A stretch of DNA of 36,609 nt from Deltaproteobacteria bacterium (GTDB lineage Bacteria > Myxococcota_A > Polyangia > DRWM01 > JAAZOP01). A model generated the notes under the pieces. It saw only the letters and a list, made by a program, of their open reading frames with translations, made no database searches and had not been told where the DNA came from. Both the position numbers and the translations under genes were made by a program. Where the stretch lies: NCBI GenBank assembly GCA_016218815.1, contig JACRCX010000042.1:1-36609 (forward strand). Direction: 5' to 3'. This document shows positions 1 to 7,668 of this stretch, piece by piece (within the stretch, counting starts at the first letter, position 1; the number at the start of each line of letters is the position of its first letter).

Positions 1-2
1 AG

Positions 3-44
3 GCGGCGGTCCGCCAGAAGCTCGACGCGCTGTTCAAGAAGTAG
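3..44 (+). CDS. C-terminal tail of an upstream gene (partial)
   Basis: Only the last 13 codons and a TAG stop are in the window; they read AAVRQKLDALFKK. The short basic, Leu-spaced tail is compatible with a helical C-terminus, but it is too short to assign a family. The frame is inferred from codon composition and from the 45-base gap to the next gene, which is on the same strand. It could equally be chance reading in an untranslated stretch. Confidence 0.35.
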   Translation, partial: AAVRQKLDALFKK

Positions 45-89
45 CGCGCCGGCCCGCCTCTTCGCGGGGAGCATAGCACGCGCCACCCG

Positions 90-1031
90 ATGATCGAGGA
101 CCTTGTCACCGGCGGGGCGGGATTCATCGGCTCGAACCTCGTCGAGCGGCTGGTCGCGGAGCGCGGCGCGGTACGGGTGCTCGACGATCTGTCGACTGGG
201 CGCCGCGAGAATCTGGCGCAGGTGGGGGACCGTGTCGAGCTGCAGGTCGGGAGCGTGACGGACTCCGCGGCGGTCGCGCAGGCGATGCGGGGCGTACGCC
301 GCGTCTACCACCTGGCGGCGATGGTCGCGGTGGAACGGACGTGCGCGGAGCCCGCGCTGGCCGAGGAGATCAACGTCCTGGGGACGCTGCGGGTGCTCGA
401 GGCGGCGCGCACGGCAGGGGCGGAGCGTTTCGTGCTCGCATCCTCCGCGGCGATCTACGGCGACGAACCGGAGCTGCCGCAGGTGGAGGACGCCGTGCCG
501 CGGCCGATCTCGCCGTACGGCGTGACGAAGGCGGCGGGCGAGCACTATGTCCGGTTCTACTCGCGGCAGCACGGCCTGCGCGGGGTCTCCCTGCGCTTCT
601 TCAACGTCTTCGGCCGGCGCCAGGACCCGCAATCGCCGTACGCCGCGGTCATCCCGCGCTTCCTCGACGCGCTGCTGGCGGGCACCCCGCCGGTCATCTT
701 CGGCGACGGGCGGCAGACGCGCGACTTCTGCCCCGTGGAGGACGTCGTCGACGCCTGCATCCGCGCGGCGACCGTCGAGGGAGTCGGGGCCGGAGAGGCG
801 ATCAACGTCGGTCGAGGCGAGGAGACCGACCTCTTGCGGCTGCTGGGGTGGCTGGCGGACGCGCTGGGCGTCCCGTCCCGGCCGCGCTTCGCGGCGGCGC
901 GGCCGGGCGACATCGTGCGCTCGGTGGCCGACGTGCGGCGGGCGCGCGAGCGGCTGGGGTTCGCGCCGGCCGAGCCGTTGTCCGAGGCGCTGGCGCGCAC
1001 GGCCCGCTGGTACCGGGAGCTCCATCGATGA
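90..1031 (+). CDS. NAD-dependent sugar-nucleotide epimerase/dehydratase (extended SDR)
   Basis: A 313-aa cytoplasmic extended short-chain dehydrogenase/reductase of the UDP-glucose 4-epimerase (GalE/WbpP-like) type. The Rossmann motif GGAGFIG is at residues 8-14, the strand-2 acid is in LDDLSTG (31-37), the active-site Ser pair is at 118-119, and the catalytic YxxxK is Tyr143/Lys147 in SPYGVTK. RFFNVFGRRQDP and the GDGRQTRDF region are typical of epimerases acting on UDP- or dTDP-hexoses. Family members normally begin with M-(K/R)-x-LVTGG, so the ATG chosen (MIEDLVTGG) is well placed, although no clear Shine-Dalgarno precedes it. Its stop overlaps the yicC start (ATGATGA), suggesting translational coupling. 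The exact sugar cannot be told from sequence; a role in LPS or exopolysaccharide precursor supply is inferred. Confidence 0.9.
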   Translation: MIEDLVTGGAGFIGSNLVERLVAERGAVRVLDDLSTGRRENLAQVGDRVELQVGSVTDSAAVAQAMRGVRRVYHLAAMVAVERTCAEPALAEEINVLGTLRVLEAARTAGAERFVLASSAAIYGDEPELPQVEDAVPRPISPYGVTKAAGEHYVRFYSRQHGLRGVSLRFFNVFGRRQDPQSPYAAVIPRFLDALLAGTPPVIFGDGRQTRDFCPVEDVVDACIRAATVEGVGAGEAINVGRGEETDLLRLLGWLADALGVPSRPRFAAARPGDIVRSVADVRRARERLGFAPAEPLSEALARTARWYRELHR

Positions 1032-1897
1032 TGAGAAGCATGACCGGCTATGGCGTGGGGGTCGGCGAGCACGACGGGGTGCGGGCGACGGTGGAGATCC
1101 GGACGCTGAACCACCGGCACCTGGACGTGCGACTCTCCGCACCCGCCGGCTGCACGGCGGCCGTGGCCGCGGTCGAGCGGGCGGTGCGGGGGCGCCTGGT
1201 ACGCGGCCGGGTCGACGTGGCGATCGGCATCGAGGGGGAGGCGGTGGAGCGGGAGCGGATGGCGGCGGTGGTCCCCGCGTACCGCGCGCTGGAGCGCATC
1301 CGAGCCGAGCTGGGCGTCGTGGCGCCGATCGATCTGGGCGCGGTGTTCCTGGCCGTGACCTCCGCGGGCGTGCCGGTGCCCGGCCGCGCGATCTTCACGC
1401 AGGCCGTGGAGGCGGCGACCCTCGCCGCGCTCGACCAGGTCGACGAGATGCGCGCGGCCGAGGGAGCGGCCCTGCGCGAGCTGCTGCTCGCGCTCGTCGA
1501 CCGCATGGGGGAGCTGGTGGCGTCGCTGGGCACCGTGGTGCGGGGGCTGCGCGAGAGGCTGCCCGAGCGGCTGCGGGCGCGGACGGACCTGCTGGCGCAA
1601 TCGGCGGCGCTGCCGTCGCTCGACCAGGAGCGGCTGCGCCAGGAGCTGGCGATGCTGCTCGATCGGGCGGATGTCACCGAGGAGAGCGATCGGCTGGCCT
1701 GCCACGTCGACCACTTGCGTGCGACGCTGAAGGGCGAGGCGCCGGCGGGGCGGCGGGGGGACTTCCTGGCACAGGAGATGCTGCGGGAGGCCGGGACCCT
1801 GGCGGCGAAGGCGCAGGACGCGGCGGTGTCCAGGCTGGCCGCGGACCTGCGGGCATTGGCGGAGCAGACGCGGGAGCAGCTCCAGAACGTGGAGTGA
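1028..1897 (+). CDS. yicC: YicC/YloC family endoribonuclease
   Basis: A 289-aa protein with the hallmark N-terminus MRSMTGYG and the following VEIRTLNHRHLDVR, which match the YicC N-terminal domain. The C-terminal domain DUF1732 is clear: EESDRLACHVDHL, GRRGDFLAQEMLREAGTLAAKAQD, and the ending TREQLQNVE corresponds to the family's typical RExVQNxE. YicC proteins are hexameric endoribonucleases implicated in small-RNA and mRNA turnover. The start is one of two adjacent ATGs (1028 or 1031); GGGAG at about 1016-1020 can serve either. The first ATG overlaps the epimerase stop. gmk follows after 13 bases; yicC-gmk adjacency is widespread in bacteria, which supports both calls. Confidence 0.93.
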   Translation: MMRSMTGYGVGVGEHDGVRATVEIRTLNHRHLDVRLSAPAGCTAAVAAVERAVRGRLVRGRVDVAIGIEGEAVERERMAAVVPAYRALERIRAELGVVAPIDLGAVFLAVTSAGVPVPGRAIFTQAVEAATLAALDQVDEMRAAEGAALRELLLALVDRMGELVASLGTVVRGLRERLPERLRARTDLLAQSAALPSLDQERLRQELAMLLDRADVTEESDRLACHVDHLRATLKGEAPAGRRGDFLAQEMLREAGTLAAKAQDAAVSRLAADLRALAEQTREQLQNVE

Positions 1898-1910
1898 GGG
1901 AGGGCTGCGC

Positions 1911-2555
1911 GTGGACACCGGCGAGCTGTTCATCGTTTGTTCGCCCTCGGGTGCGGGGAAGACGACGTTGTGTCGCCGGTTGCTGGAGCGGTTCGGGGAC
2001 ATGAGGTTCTCGGTGTCGCACACGACGCGGCGCAAGAGGCCGCAAGAGGTGGAAGGCCGGGACTACCATTTCGTGGATCAGGCGACGTTCGACGGGATGG
2101 CGCAGCGTGGGGAGTTCGCGGAGTGGGCGGTGGTGCACGGCAACCGCTACGGGACGTCGAACGCGGAGATCCGGAAGGCGGCGGAGGAGGGGCGGGCGAT
2201 CCTGTTCGACGTGGACTTCCAGGGGGCGGCGCAGATCCGGGTGCGGTATCCGTCGGCGGCGGCGATCTTCATCCTGCCGCCGTCGCTGGGCGAGTTGCGG
2301 CGGCGTCTGGAGCAGCGCGGGACGGAGACCAGGGAATCGCTCGAGCTGCGCTACCGCAACGCGTTGCGCGAGATCGAGGCGTATCCGCAGTTCGATTTCC
2401 TGGTGGTCAACGACGACGTCGAGCGGGCGGTGGAGACGCTGGTCGGGATCGTGCTGGCGGAGCGGGCGCGCCGGACGCGGCGGGCGGCGGCGGCCGAGCG
2501 GCTGTTGGCGGAGGCGGGGGTCAGCCGAAGCGCGAACAGCCCGAGAGCAGGATGA
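1911..2555 (+). CDS. gmk: Guanylate kinase
   Basis: A 214-aa enzyme that phosphorylates GMP to GDP with ATP, essential for guanine nucleotide and (p)ppGpp pools. The P-loop SPSGAGKTT is at residues 11-19. The GMP-binding region follows with SHTTRRKRPQEVEGRDYHFVD, the usual signature SxTTRxxRxGExxGxDYxFV with one change. IEAYPQFDFLVVNDD is the conserved C-terminal motif. Initiation is at GTG, with GAGGGAGGG just upstream. The last 35 bases overlap the 3' end of the convergent cyclic-nucleotide-binding gene, so the Gmk tail (VSRSANSPRAG) is encoded by DNA that also encodes the other protein's C-terminus. Length is normal for the family. Confidence 0.95.
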   Translation: MDTGELFIVCSPSGAGKTTLCRRLLERFGDMRFSVSHTTRRKRPQEVEGRDYHFVDQATFDGMAQRGEFAEWAVVHGNRYGTSNAEIRKAAEEGRAILFDVDFQGAAQIRVRYPSAAAIFILPPSLGELRRRLEQRGTETRESLELRYRNALREIEAYPQFDFLVVNDDVERAVETLVGIVLAERARRTRRAAAAERLLAEAGVSRSANSPRAG

Positions 2556-3009
2556 TCTTGTCGTTGGTCTCGCGCAGGCGGGCGGCGAGCGTGCGGGCGA
2601 TGTTCCAGAGCAGCTCGTAGCCCAGGGCCTTGTCCAGGAGCATGACGTCCTCCAGCGCCGTGCGGTCGATGACCAGCAGGGCGCAGGACTCGTGGGCGAC
2701 GGCGTCCGCGGAGCGCGGGCCGTCGTCGACGATCGACAGCTCGCCGAAGTAGGTACCGGGGTCGAGGATGGCGAGGGCCTCTTCGCCGAGGCCTTCGATG
2801 GTGCGGCCGATCCGGACCTTTCCCTCGAGGACGACGAAGATGCGATCGCTGGGGTCTCCGTGCTTGAACAGGAATTCGGTGCGCTTGTAGCGCTCGACCC
2901 GTGCGATTCTGCACAGCTTGGCGATCTGTACCTCGCCAAGGTTCTTGAACAGGCCGACCTTGCGCAGCTCGTCGCCCAGGCTCTTCTCGGAGAACGCTTC
3001 CTGTTCCAT
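2521..3009 (-). CDS. Cyclic nucleotide-binding domain protein coupled to trxB
   Basis: A 162-aa stand-alone cyclic-nucleotide-binding (CNB) domain with no DNA-binding helix-turn-helix. It starts LGDELRKVGLFKNLGEVQIAKLCRIARVERY, the usual N-terminal helices of Crp/PKA-R-type domains, then the beta-roll with GDPSDRIFVVLEGKVRI. The phosphate-binding cassette FGELSIVDDGPRSA keeps the Glu and Arg that bind cyclic phosphate and ribose, so nucleotide binding is plausible. The start codon shares one base with the trxB stop (TGATG), a classic translational-coupling arrangement. In some bacteria CNB domains are fused to TrxB-like reductases, so this pair may act as a split version; that is inference. 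The 3' end overlaps gmk by 35 bases. Confidence 0.85.
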   Translation of the reverse strand: MEQEAFSEKSLGDELRKVGLFKNLGEVQIAKLCRIARVERYKRTEFLFKHGDPSDRIFVVLEGKVRIGRTIEGLGEEALAILDPGTYFGELSIVDDGPRSADAVAHESCALLVIDRTALEDVMLLDKALGYELLWNIARTLAARLRETNDKIILLSGCSRFG

Positions 3010-3941
3010 CACCCGCCCTCCGCCGCGAGGAAGCGCTCGACCTCGAGCGCGGCGGCGCACCCGCTGCCTGCGGCGGTGACCGCCTGCCGATAGCGGGAAT
3101 CGGCGACATCGCCCGCGGCGAAGACCCCCGACACCTTGGTGCGGGGCGTGCCATCGATCGTGCGCAGGTAGCCGGCGTCGTCGCGTTCGAGCTGGCCGGC
3201 GAAGACCTCGGTGGACGGCGTGTGTCCGATGGCGACGAACAGGCCGTCGGCCTCGACCACGCGCTCCTCCCCGGACTTGACGTGGCGCAGCCGCGCGGCG
3301 ACGAAGCGGCCGAGGCCCGGGTCGAGGCAATCGACGACGACGTGATCGGTGATGCGCGAGACGTTGGGCATGCCGAACGTGCGGTTCTGCAGGTGCATGG
3401 AAGCGCGGAACTGGTCGCGGCGGTGGATGACGGTCACGGCGCGGCAGGTGCGGGCGAGGTAGGAGGCCTCTTCCAGGGCGGTGTCGCCGCCGCCGACGAC
3501 CAGGACGTCCTTGTCGCGGAAGAAGAAGGCGTCGCAGGTGGCGCAGGCGGAGATGCCGCGGCCCCAAAGTTTCTCTTCGGAGGGGATTCCGAGATGCCGA
3601 GCCTGGGCGCCGGTGGCGACGATCAGGGTCCGCGTCGCGAGCGTGCCGGCGTTGGTGTGCACGACGAACGGCCGGCGAGAGAGGTCGACCTTGAGCACCT
3701 CGTCCATGAGGAAGCGGGTTCCGAAGCGTTCGGCCTGCTTGCGCGTGCGATCCATCAGCTCGGGACCCTGGATGCCCTCGGGAAAGCCCGGGTAGTTCTC
3801 CACCTCGAACGTGGTGGTGAGCTGGCCGCCCGGCTGCAGCCCGTCGATGACCAGGGGTCGGAGCGAGGCGCGGGCGGCGTAGATCGCGGCGGTCAGCCCC
3901 GCGGGCCCCGAGCCGAGGATGACGAGTTGTTCGACGTCCAT
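3009..3941 (-). CDS. trxB: Thioredoxin reductase
   Basis: A 310-aa flavoprotein that transfers electrons from NADPH through FAD to thioredoxin. The N-terminal FAD motif is LGSGPAGLTAAIYAARA (residues 8-24), the redox-active site is the CATC of ACATCDAFFF, the NADPH motif is VVGGGDTALEEASYLA, and GVFAAGDVADSRYRQAVTAAGSGCAAALE is the C-terminal FAD signature. Upstream in-frame codons exist, but the ATG at 3941 is preceded by GGAGG at the right distance and gives the family's usual start. It overlaps the downstream CNB-domain gene by one base, so the two are probably co-regulated. The full set of active-site residues is present. Confidence 0.96.
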   Translation of the reverse strand: MDVEQLVILGSGPAGLTAAIYAARASLRPLVIDGLQPGGQLTTTFEVENYPGFPEGIQGPELMDRTRKQAERFGTRFLMDEVLKVDLSRRPFVVHTNAGTLATRTLIVATGAQARHLGIPSEEKLWGRGISACATCDAFFFRDKDVLVVGGGDTALEEASYLARTCRAVTVIHRRDQFRASMHLQNRTFGMPNVSRITDHVVVDCLDPGLGRFVAARLRHVKSGEERVVEADGLFVAIGHTPSTEVFAGQLERDDAGYLRTIDGTPRTKVSGVFAAGDVADSRYRQAVTAAGSGCAAALEVERFLAAEGG

Positions 3942-4025
3942 CACGAACCTCCGGCGGCGATGCCCGGGTCGGACCCCGGAACTGGACGATGATAGCCCAA
4001 CGGCGGGTCCGGCTGGCAAACAAAG

Positions 4026-4053
4026 TTGGAAAGATCCAGGCCAATGCTATACT
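4026..4053 (+). promoter_or_regulatory. Sigma70-type promoter candidate for the kinase gene
   Basis: TTGGAA (4026-4031), a 16-base spacer and TATACT (4048-4053). The -10 is one of the closest to consensus in this GC-rich window. Transcription would start near 4060, which lies after the first ATG of the kinase frame (4044); a GTG at 4077 or a TTG at 4104 would then be the real start. Visible in the sequence; function is inference. Confidence 0.5.
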
Positions 4054-5822
4054 TGCGCTCACGGACGCGCGGCGACGTGCGGGCCGAGCGAGGCAGGCTG
4101 GGATTGGGCGCCATCTTCTGCCCGGGTTGCCGGTCGACCATCACGGCGGAAGCACCGACCTGCGAGGTGTGCGGACTTCCGCGCCCGTCGTCCGGCTGGC
4201 CCGTCGACCCGCAGATCGGGCGGGTGGTCAACGGCAAGTACCGCATCGACAAGCGGCTCTCCGCCGGCGGCTTCGGCACCGTGTTCCTCTCCATGCAGGT
4301 GCACGGCGGAATCGAGATGGGGCGCGTGATCCTGAAGTTCCTGCACCCCGAGCACACCCAGGACGCGAACCTCCGCAAGCGCTTCCTCACCGAGGTGAAG
4401 ACGGCGCGGGAGTTGATCAACCCGCACATCGTCCGCGTCTTCGACCTGGACTACGACACCGACGGCGCGCCGTTCATGGTCCAGGAGTTCATCGAGGGCG
4501 ACGGGCTGGACGAGATCCTGCAGCGCGAGAAGCGCCTGCACCCGGGGAAGGCGCTCAAGGTCGCCATCCAGATCGCCGAGGGGATGGCGGAGGCGCACCG
4601 CAAGCAGATCATCCACCGCGACCTCAAGCCCGAGAACCTGCGGTTGCAGGAAGGCACGGGCCTGCTCAAGATCCTCGACTTCGGCATTGCCCGCGTCACG
4701 ACCACGCGCGGCACCGCGACCAACTCCTTCGTCGGCACGCCGCGCTACATGCCGCCCGAGCAGATCAAGCAGCAGGCGCTCGACAACGGCGTCGACATCT
4801 TCGCTCTCGGGGTCATCACTTTCGAGATGCTCGCCGGCCAGCCGCCGATCCTGACCGAGCAGTCCGAGCTGGAGTACATTCATCTCAACCTGATCCAGGA
4901 CCCGCGCCGCCTGCGGGACCTGCTCGAGGATTGCCCGCTCGAGCTGTCCGACTTCGTCTACTCGATGATGGAGAAGGACCGCACGCGCCGGCCGAAGGAC
5001 ATGGACTCGGTCGTCCGCACCCTGACGGAGATCGCGTCGCAGCACGGCTGGGGTGACGAGACGACGGGGCGTTTCCGCCTCTCGGCTTCCTCCGAGACGT
5101 CCGGCTCTCGACCGCTTCCTGCAGGGGGGCTGTTGACGCGGGACCGGACGCCCTCGCCCGCGTCCACGGCGACGGCCGGCGACGAGGACGTGATGGAGCT
5201 GGTCCCGGTCACGCCGAAGAGGACCGGGCTGTACGTCGGTTTCGCCGGAGCGGCGCTCGCGGCGATCCTCGCCGTGGTGCTGATCGTCGTGCTGTCCGGC
5301 AAGGGCGGCGACAGCGCACCCGCGGCGGGCCCGGCGGCCGGCGCGGATGCCGGCGCCGCCGGGGCGCCCGACGCCCAGGCGCCGGCGGGGTCCGCGGAGG
5401 CGGCGGCGGGAGCGGAGCACGTGGCGGGCGCCGATGCGGGCAAGCCGGTCGTCCCGGAGGCCGTGGCGGCGTCGGACGCCGGGGCGCCCGACGCGGCGGC
5501 CGCGAAGGTGGTCGACGCGGAAGAAGAGGAGATCCGCGCGCTGGTCGAGGCGGCGGCTCCGGATGGGGAGCCGGAGGCGCCGGATGCGGCGGCGGTCCCG
5601 GACGTCGCGTCGCCCGAGCCCGATCGCGGGGCGGTGGATGCCGGCGGGCGGCGGGACGCGGTCGGCCGGCGTGACGGAGCGGCTGCCGCGCGCGACACGT
5701 CCGGCGGTTCGCCGTCGCGGGACGGGGGGCGCACGCGCGACACCGGGTTCCAGTTCACGAAGATCGGCGGCGGGGGTTCGTCCCCCGATCCCTTCTCGAA
5801 GATCGGTCCCGACGGCCGGTAG
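4044..5822 (+). CDS. Zinc-ribbon Ser/Thr protein kinase, membrane-anchored
   Basis: A Hanks-type kinase of about 592 aa. A four-Cys zinc ribbon (CPGC, then CEVC) comes first, at residues 26-43. The catalytic domain (about 64-335) has the Gly-rich loop SAGGFGTVF, Lys98 in VILKFL, HRDLKPEN (Asp193), DFG (Asp212) and the activation/P+1 segment GTPRYMPPEQ, so it should be active. A linker leads to one transmembrane helix (about 396-417), then an Ala/Asp/Pro-rich extracytoplasmic tail ending in two FxKIG units. This build (cytoplasmic kinase, one membrane pass, low-complexity periplasmic part) is common in Myxococcota. The start is uncertain: TTG 4026, ATG 4044, GTG 4077 and TTG 4104 are all in frame, and a promoter-like element covers the first two. 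The later starts would still include the zinc ribbon. Substrate unknown. Confidence 0.9.
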   Translation: MLYLRSRTRGDVRAERGRLGLGAIFCPGCRSTITAEAPTCEVCGLPRPSSGWPVDPQIGRVVNGKYRIDKRLSAGGFGTVFLSMQVHGGIEMGRVILKFLHPEHTQDANLRKRFLTEVKTARELINPHIVRVFDLDYDTDGAPFMVQEFIEGDGLDEILQREKRLHPGKALKVAIQIAEGMAEAHRKQIIHRDLKPENLRLQEGTGLLKILDFGIARVTTTRGTATNSFVGTPRYMPPEQIKQQALDNGVDIFALGVITFEMLAGQPPILTEQSELEYIHLNLIQDPRRLRDLLEDCPLELSDFVYSMMEKDRTRRPKDMDSVVRTLTEIASQHGWGDETTGRFRLSASSETSGSRPLPAGGLLTRDRTPSPASTATAGDEDVMELVPVTPKRTGLYVGFAGAALAAILAVVLIVVLSGKGGDSAPAAGPAAGADAGAAGAPDAQAPAGSAEAAAGAEHVAGADAGKPVVPEAVAASDAGAPDAAAAKVVDAEEEEIRALVEAAAPDGEPEAPDAAAVPDVASPEPDRGAVDAGGRRDAVGRRDGAAAARDTSGGSPSRDGGRTRDTGFQFTKIGGGGSSPDPFSKIGPDGR

Positions 5823-5828
5823 CCCGGA

Positions 5829-6989
5829 TCAGAAGTGGAAGCTGACGCCGAGGAAGGCGTCGAAGCGCAGCAGCACGCTCGTCGTCGGCGTGGCGCCGCT
5901 GGAATAGGGGATATCGACGTCGAGAGCGACGGGGACGGCCTGGATGCCGAGCCAGGAGAGGGGGAGGTACTCCAGGCCGAGGGCGGGACGGAGGTGGATG
6001 ATCGTGAGGGCGCTGTCGATCTCGTTGCCGGCCCACGGGACGTCGAGGTGCTTCTTGGACGGCGGGGTATAGATCCCGACGCCGATGCCGAGCTGCGCCA
6101 GGAGGTGCAGCTCGGGCAGGACGATCCACCGGGCGGCCGGCACGACGGCCAGCTCGAGGAACCACGTCAGGTAGTCCTTCCCGTCGCCGGGGTCGGTGAT
6201 CTGGTAGGGAATCGCCCCGACGTCGGCGCCCAGATCGAGCCGCCAATCGCCGTCGAAGAGCGTGTAGCCGCCGGCGATGCCGAAGGGCACGGTGGCGAAG
6301 ATGTCGCTGGCGCCGTTGAGATGGACGGCGACGCCGCCGTAGGGACCGAGGAAGACGCGGCCGGTCTCGCCGCGGGGGGTCGGGTGTTCGTCGATGGGCG
6401 GCTCGGTCGTCGCCGCCGCGAGGGTGATCTCGATCACGGAGCGGCGGCCGAGCCCGCCTTCGACGACCTGGGTGCGCGGCGTGTAGCCGGCCAGGTCGAG
6501 ATGGATCACGAACGTGCCCGGCGGAAGTTCCAGCTCGCAGGGGGTGGCCGCGTCGGGGATTTCGGGAAGGGCCAGGCCGTTGACGTCGGTGACGTGGACG
6601 CCGGCGCCGGCGGGGATGGTGCGGAGCGTGAAGACCGCCTCGCGTGCCCGCAGCTCGCGCATCCTCGCGTACACCTCGTCCCGTCCCTCCGCGAGGTCCG
6701 ACGCCAGATACTGCTCGTAGTAGTTGACCGCCTGCTCCAGGTCCCCGAGACGCTCGTAGCACTGGCCGATGTTGTAGAGTGCGTTCGGATGCCCGTGGTA
6801 GACCTCGTACGACTCGCGGAACAGCTCGATCGCGCGCTCGAGGTTTCCGGCCTGGAAGGCTTCCATGCCGGCTTGGTAGGCTTCGATCGACTCCGGCGAG
6901 AAATCCTGGGCGGCGGCCGAGGACGCGAGGAGCGCGGCGAGCAGGACGCCGGAGGTTGACAACGCGCTGGGGGTCCGAACAACGCCCAT
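5829..6989 (-). CDS. Secreted TPR-PEGA protein with predicted C-terminal outer-membrane beta-barrel
   Basis: A 386-aa exported protein. The signal peptide ends near SSAAA-QDF (about residue 27). Two or three TPR-like helical repeats follow (about 35-112: YQAGMEAFQAGNLERAIELF, NALYNIGQCYERLGDLEQAVNYY). Next is a PEGA-like beta domain (about 117-190: FTLRTIPAGAGVHV, LPPGTFVIHLDLAGY). The rest alternates hydrophobic and aromatic residues, and the last residue is Phe (LGVSFHF), as in outer-membrane beta-barrels recognised by the BAM machinery. The function is unknown; TPR plus PEGA plus barrel proteins are frequent in myxobacteria. It starts 4 bases after the PilZ gene stop, so the two form an operon. 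Confidence 0.75.
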   Translation of the reverse strand: MGVVRTPSALSTSGVLLAALLASSAAAQDFSPESIEAYQAGMEAFQAGNLERAIELFRESYEVYHGHPNALYNIGQCYERLGDLEQAVNYYEQYLASDLAEGRDEVYARMRELRAREAVFTLRTIPAGAGVHVTDVNGLALPEIPDAATPCELELPPGTFVIHLDLAGYTPRTQVVEGGLGRRSVIEITLAAATTEPPIDEHPTPRGETGRVFLGPYGGVAVHLNGASDIFATVPFGIAGGYTLFDGDWRLDLGADVGAIPYQITDPGDGKDYLTWFLELAVVPAARWIVLPELHLLAQLGIGVGIYTPPSKKHLDVPWAGNEIDSALTIIHLRPALGLEYLPLSWLGIQAVPVALDVDIPYSSGATPTTSVLLRFDAFLGVSFHF

Positions 6990-6993
6990 ACCG

Positions 6994-7335
6994 TCACCTT
7001 CCCGGGGGCTGCCCGACGGACTCGTCGAGGAAGCGCTCGATCCGTCCCCGATCGTCCGGGGAAAGATCGAGGAAGCGGACGCCCATGCCGAGGCCCTCGT
7101 CCTTGCCCGGCGCCGTGATCTCGCCCGTGACCTCGACCGGCCGCTCGTCGTTCGGCAGGTGGAAGCCGAGGCGGACCTTCGTACCCGGCGGATGTGGCAT
7201 GGTGCCTTCCAGGAACAGGCCGCCTGCGCTGAGGTTGCCGGTGCGCTGGAAGTAGGTGGAATCCTCGTGCGTCTCGACGACCTGGAGTCGCACGTTGATC
7301 CGCGGAGAAGACCTGCGTTCCCGGACCGGCGCCAT
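6994..7335 (-). CDS. PilZ-domain protein (Myxococcus-type paralogous family)
   Basis: A 113-aa single PilZ domain, the usual receptor fold for the second messenger cyclic di-GMP. The N-terminal motif is RRSSPR (RxxxR) and the second motif is NLSAGGLFLEG (N/DxSxxG), so both ligand-binding motifs are essentially kept. GMGVRFLDLSPDDRGRIERFL at the end matches the paralogous PilZ family expanded in Myxococcus xanthus. The ATG is preceded by GGAGGA at good spacing. Only 25 bases separate it from tRNA-Arg on the same strand, with no promoter or terminator between them, so its mRNA probably comes from the tRNA transcript. The TPR/PEGA/barrel gene follows directly, suggesting an envelope or motility function under c-di-GMP control (inference). 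Confidence 0.9.
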   Translation of the reverse strand: MAPVRERRSSPRINVRLQVVETHEDSTYFQRTGNLSAGGLFLEGTMPHPPGTKVRLGFHLPNDERPVEVTGEITAPGKDEGLGMGVRFLDLSPDDRGRIERFLDESVGQPPGR

Positions 7336-7360
7336 CGGTTCCTCCCGTTGCGTCCTCCGG

Positions 7361-7434
7361 TGGGCGATGCGCGATTCGAACGCGCGACCTTTGGTTCCGG
7401 AGACCAGTGCTCTATCCAACTGAGCTAATCGCCC
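7361..7434 (-). tRNA. tRNA-Arg, anticodon CCG
   Basis: A full cloverleaf folds on the minus strand. The acceptor GGGCGAT pairs with ATCGCCC, the discriminator is A, the D-arm is GCTC...GAGC, the anticodon loop CTCCGGA carries CCG (reads CGG), and the T-arm is GCGCG-TTCGAAT-CGCGC. CCA is not encoded (CCG follows). The outermost anticodon-stem pair would be C27-A43, a mismatch; the other four pairs are Watson-Crick. CGG is likely a common Arg codon in this genome. Confidence 0.95.
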
Positions 7435-7491
7435 ATCCGACGAGCACGGCGCCAGGAGCCCGATCGTCGCCGCACGCCCACCGGCGCCGAC

Positions 7492-7520
7492 CGTATAGCG
7501 CCCCGCCGGAGACGTGTCAA
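7492..7520 (-). promoter_or_regulatory. Sigma70 promoter of tRNA-Arg
   Basis: On the minus strand, TTGACA (7520-7515), a 17-base spacer and TATACG (7497-7492). This is a perfect -35, ideal spacing and a good -10, placing the start of transcription about 50 bases before the mature tRNA. It is the strongest promoter in the window by eye. Confidence 0.8.
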
Positions 7521-7559
7521 ACACGCCGCCCGCGACGACCCAATCCCGAGCGCGCTTAG

Positions 7560-7589
7560 TTGTCAAAGCTGTCGGCGTTGGGGTAATCT
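7560..7589 (+). promoter_or_regulatory. Promoter candidate for the ECF sigma gene
   Basis: TTGTCA (7560-7565), an 18-base spacer and TAATCT (7584-7589), about 80 bases before the sigma-factor ATG and divergent from the tRNA-Arg promoter. It looks like a housekeeping rather than an ECF-type promoter. The 234-base gap 7435-7668 holds these two promoters and nothing else that I can recognise. Confidence 0.5.
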
Positions 7590-7668
7590 GGCCCGGCCGG
7601 CGGCGAAGGGCGCTTCGAGCAGATCGGGATGCGTGGATCGTGACGAAGCGACGCCGTGCGGAGGTCGG

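Noticed and set aside
7544..7566. Second TTGACA on the minus strand upstream of tRNA-Arg
   Set aside because: No acceptable -10 lies 16-18 bases downstream (TTGGGT), whereas the TTGACA at 7520 has one.
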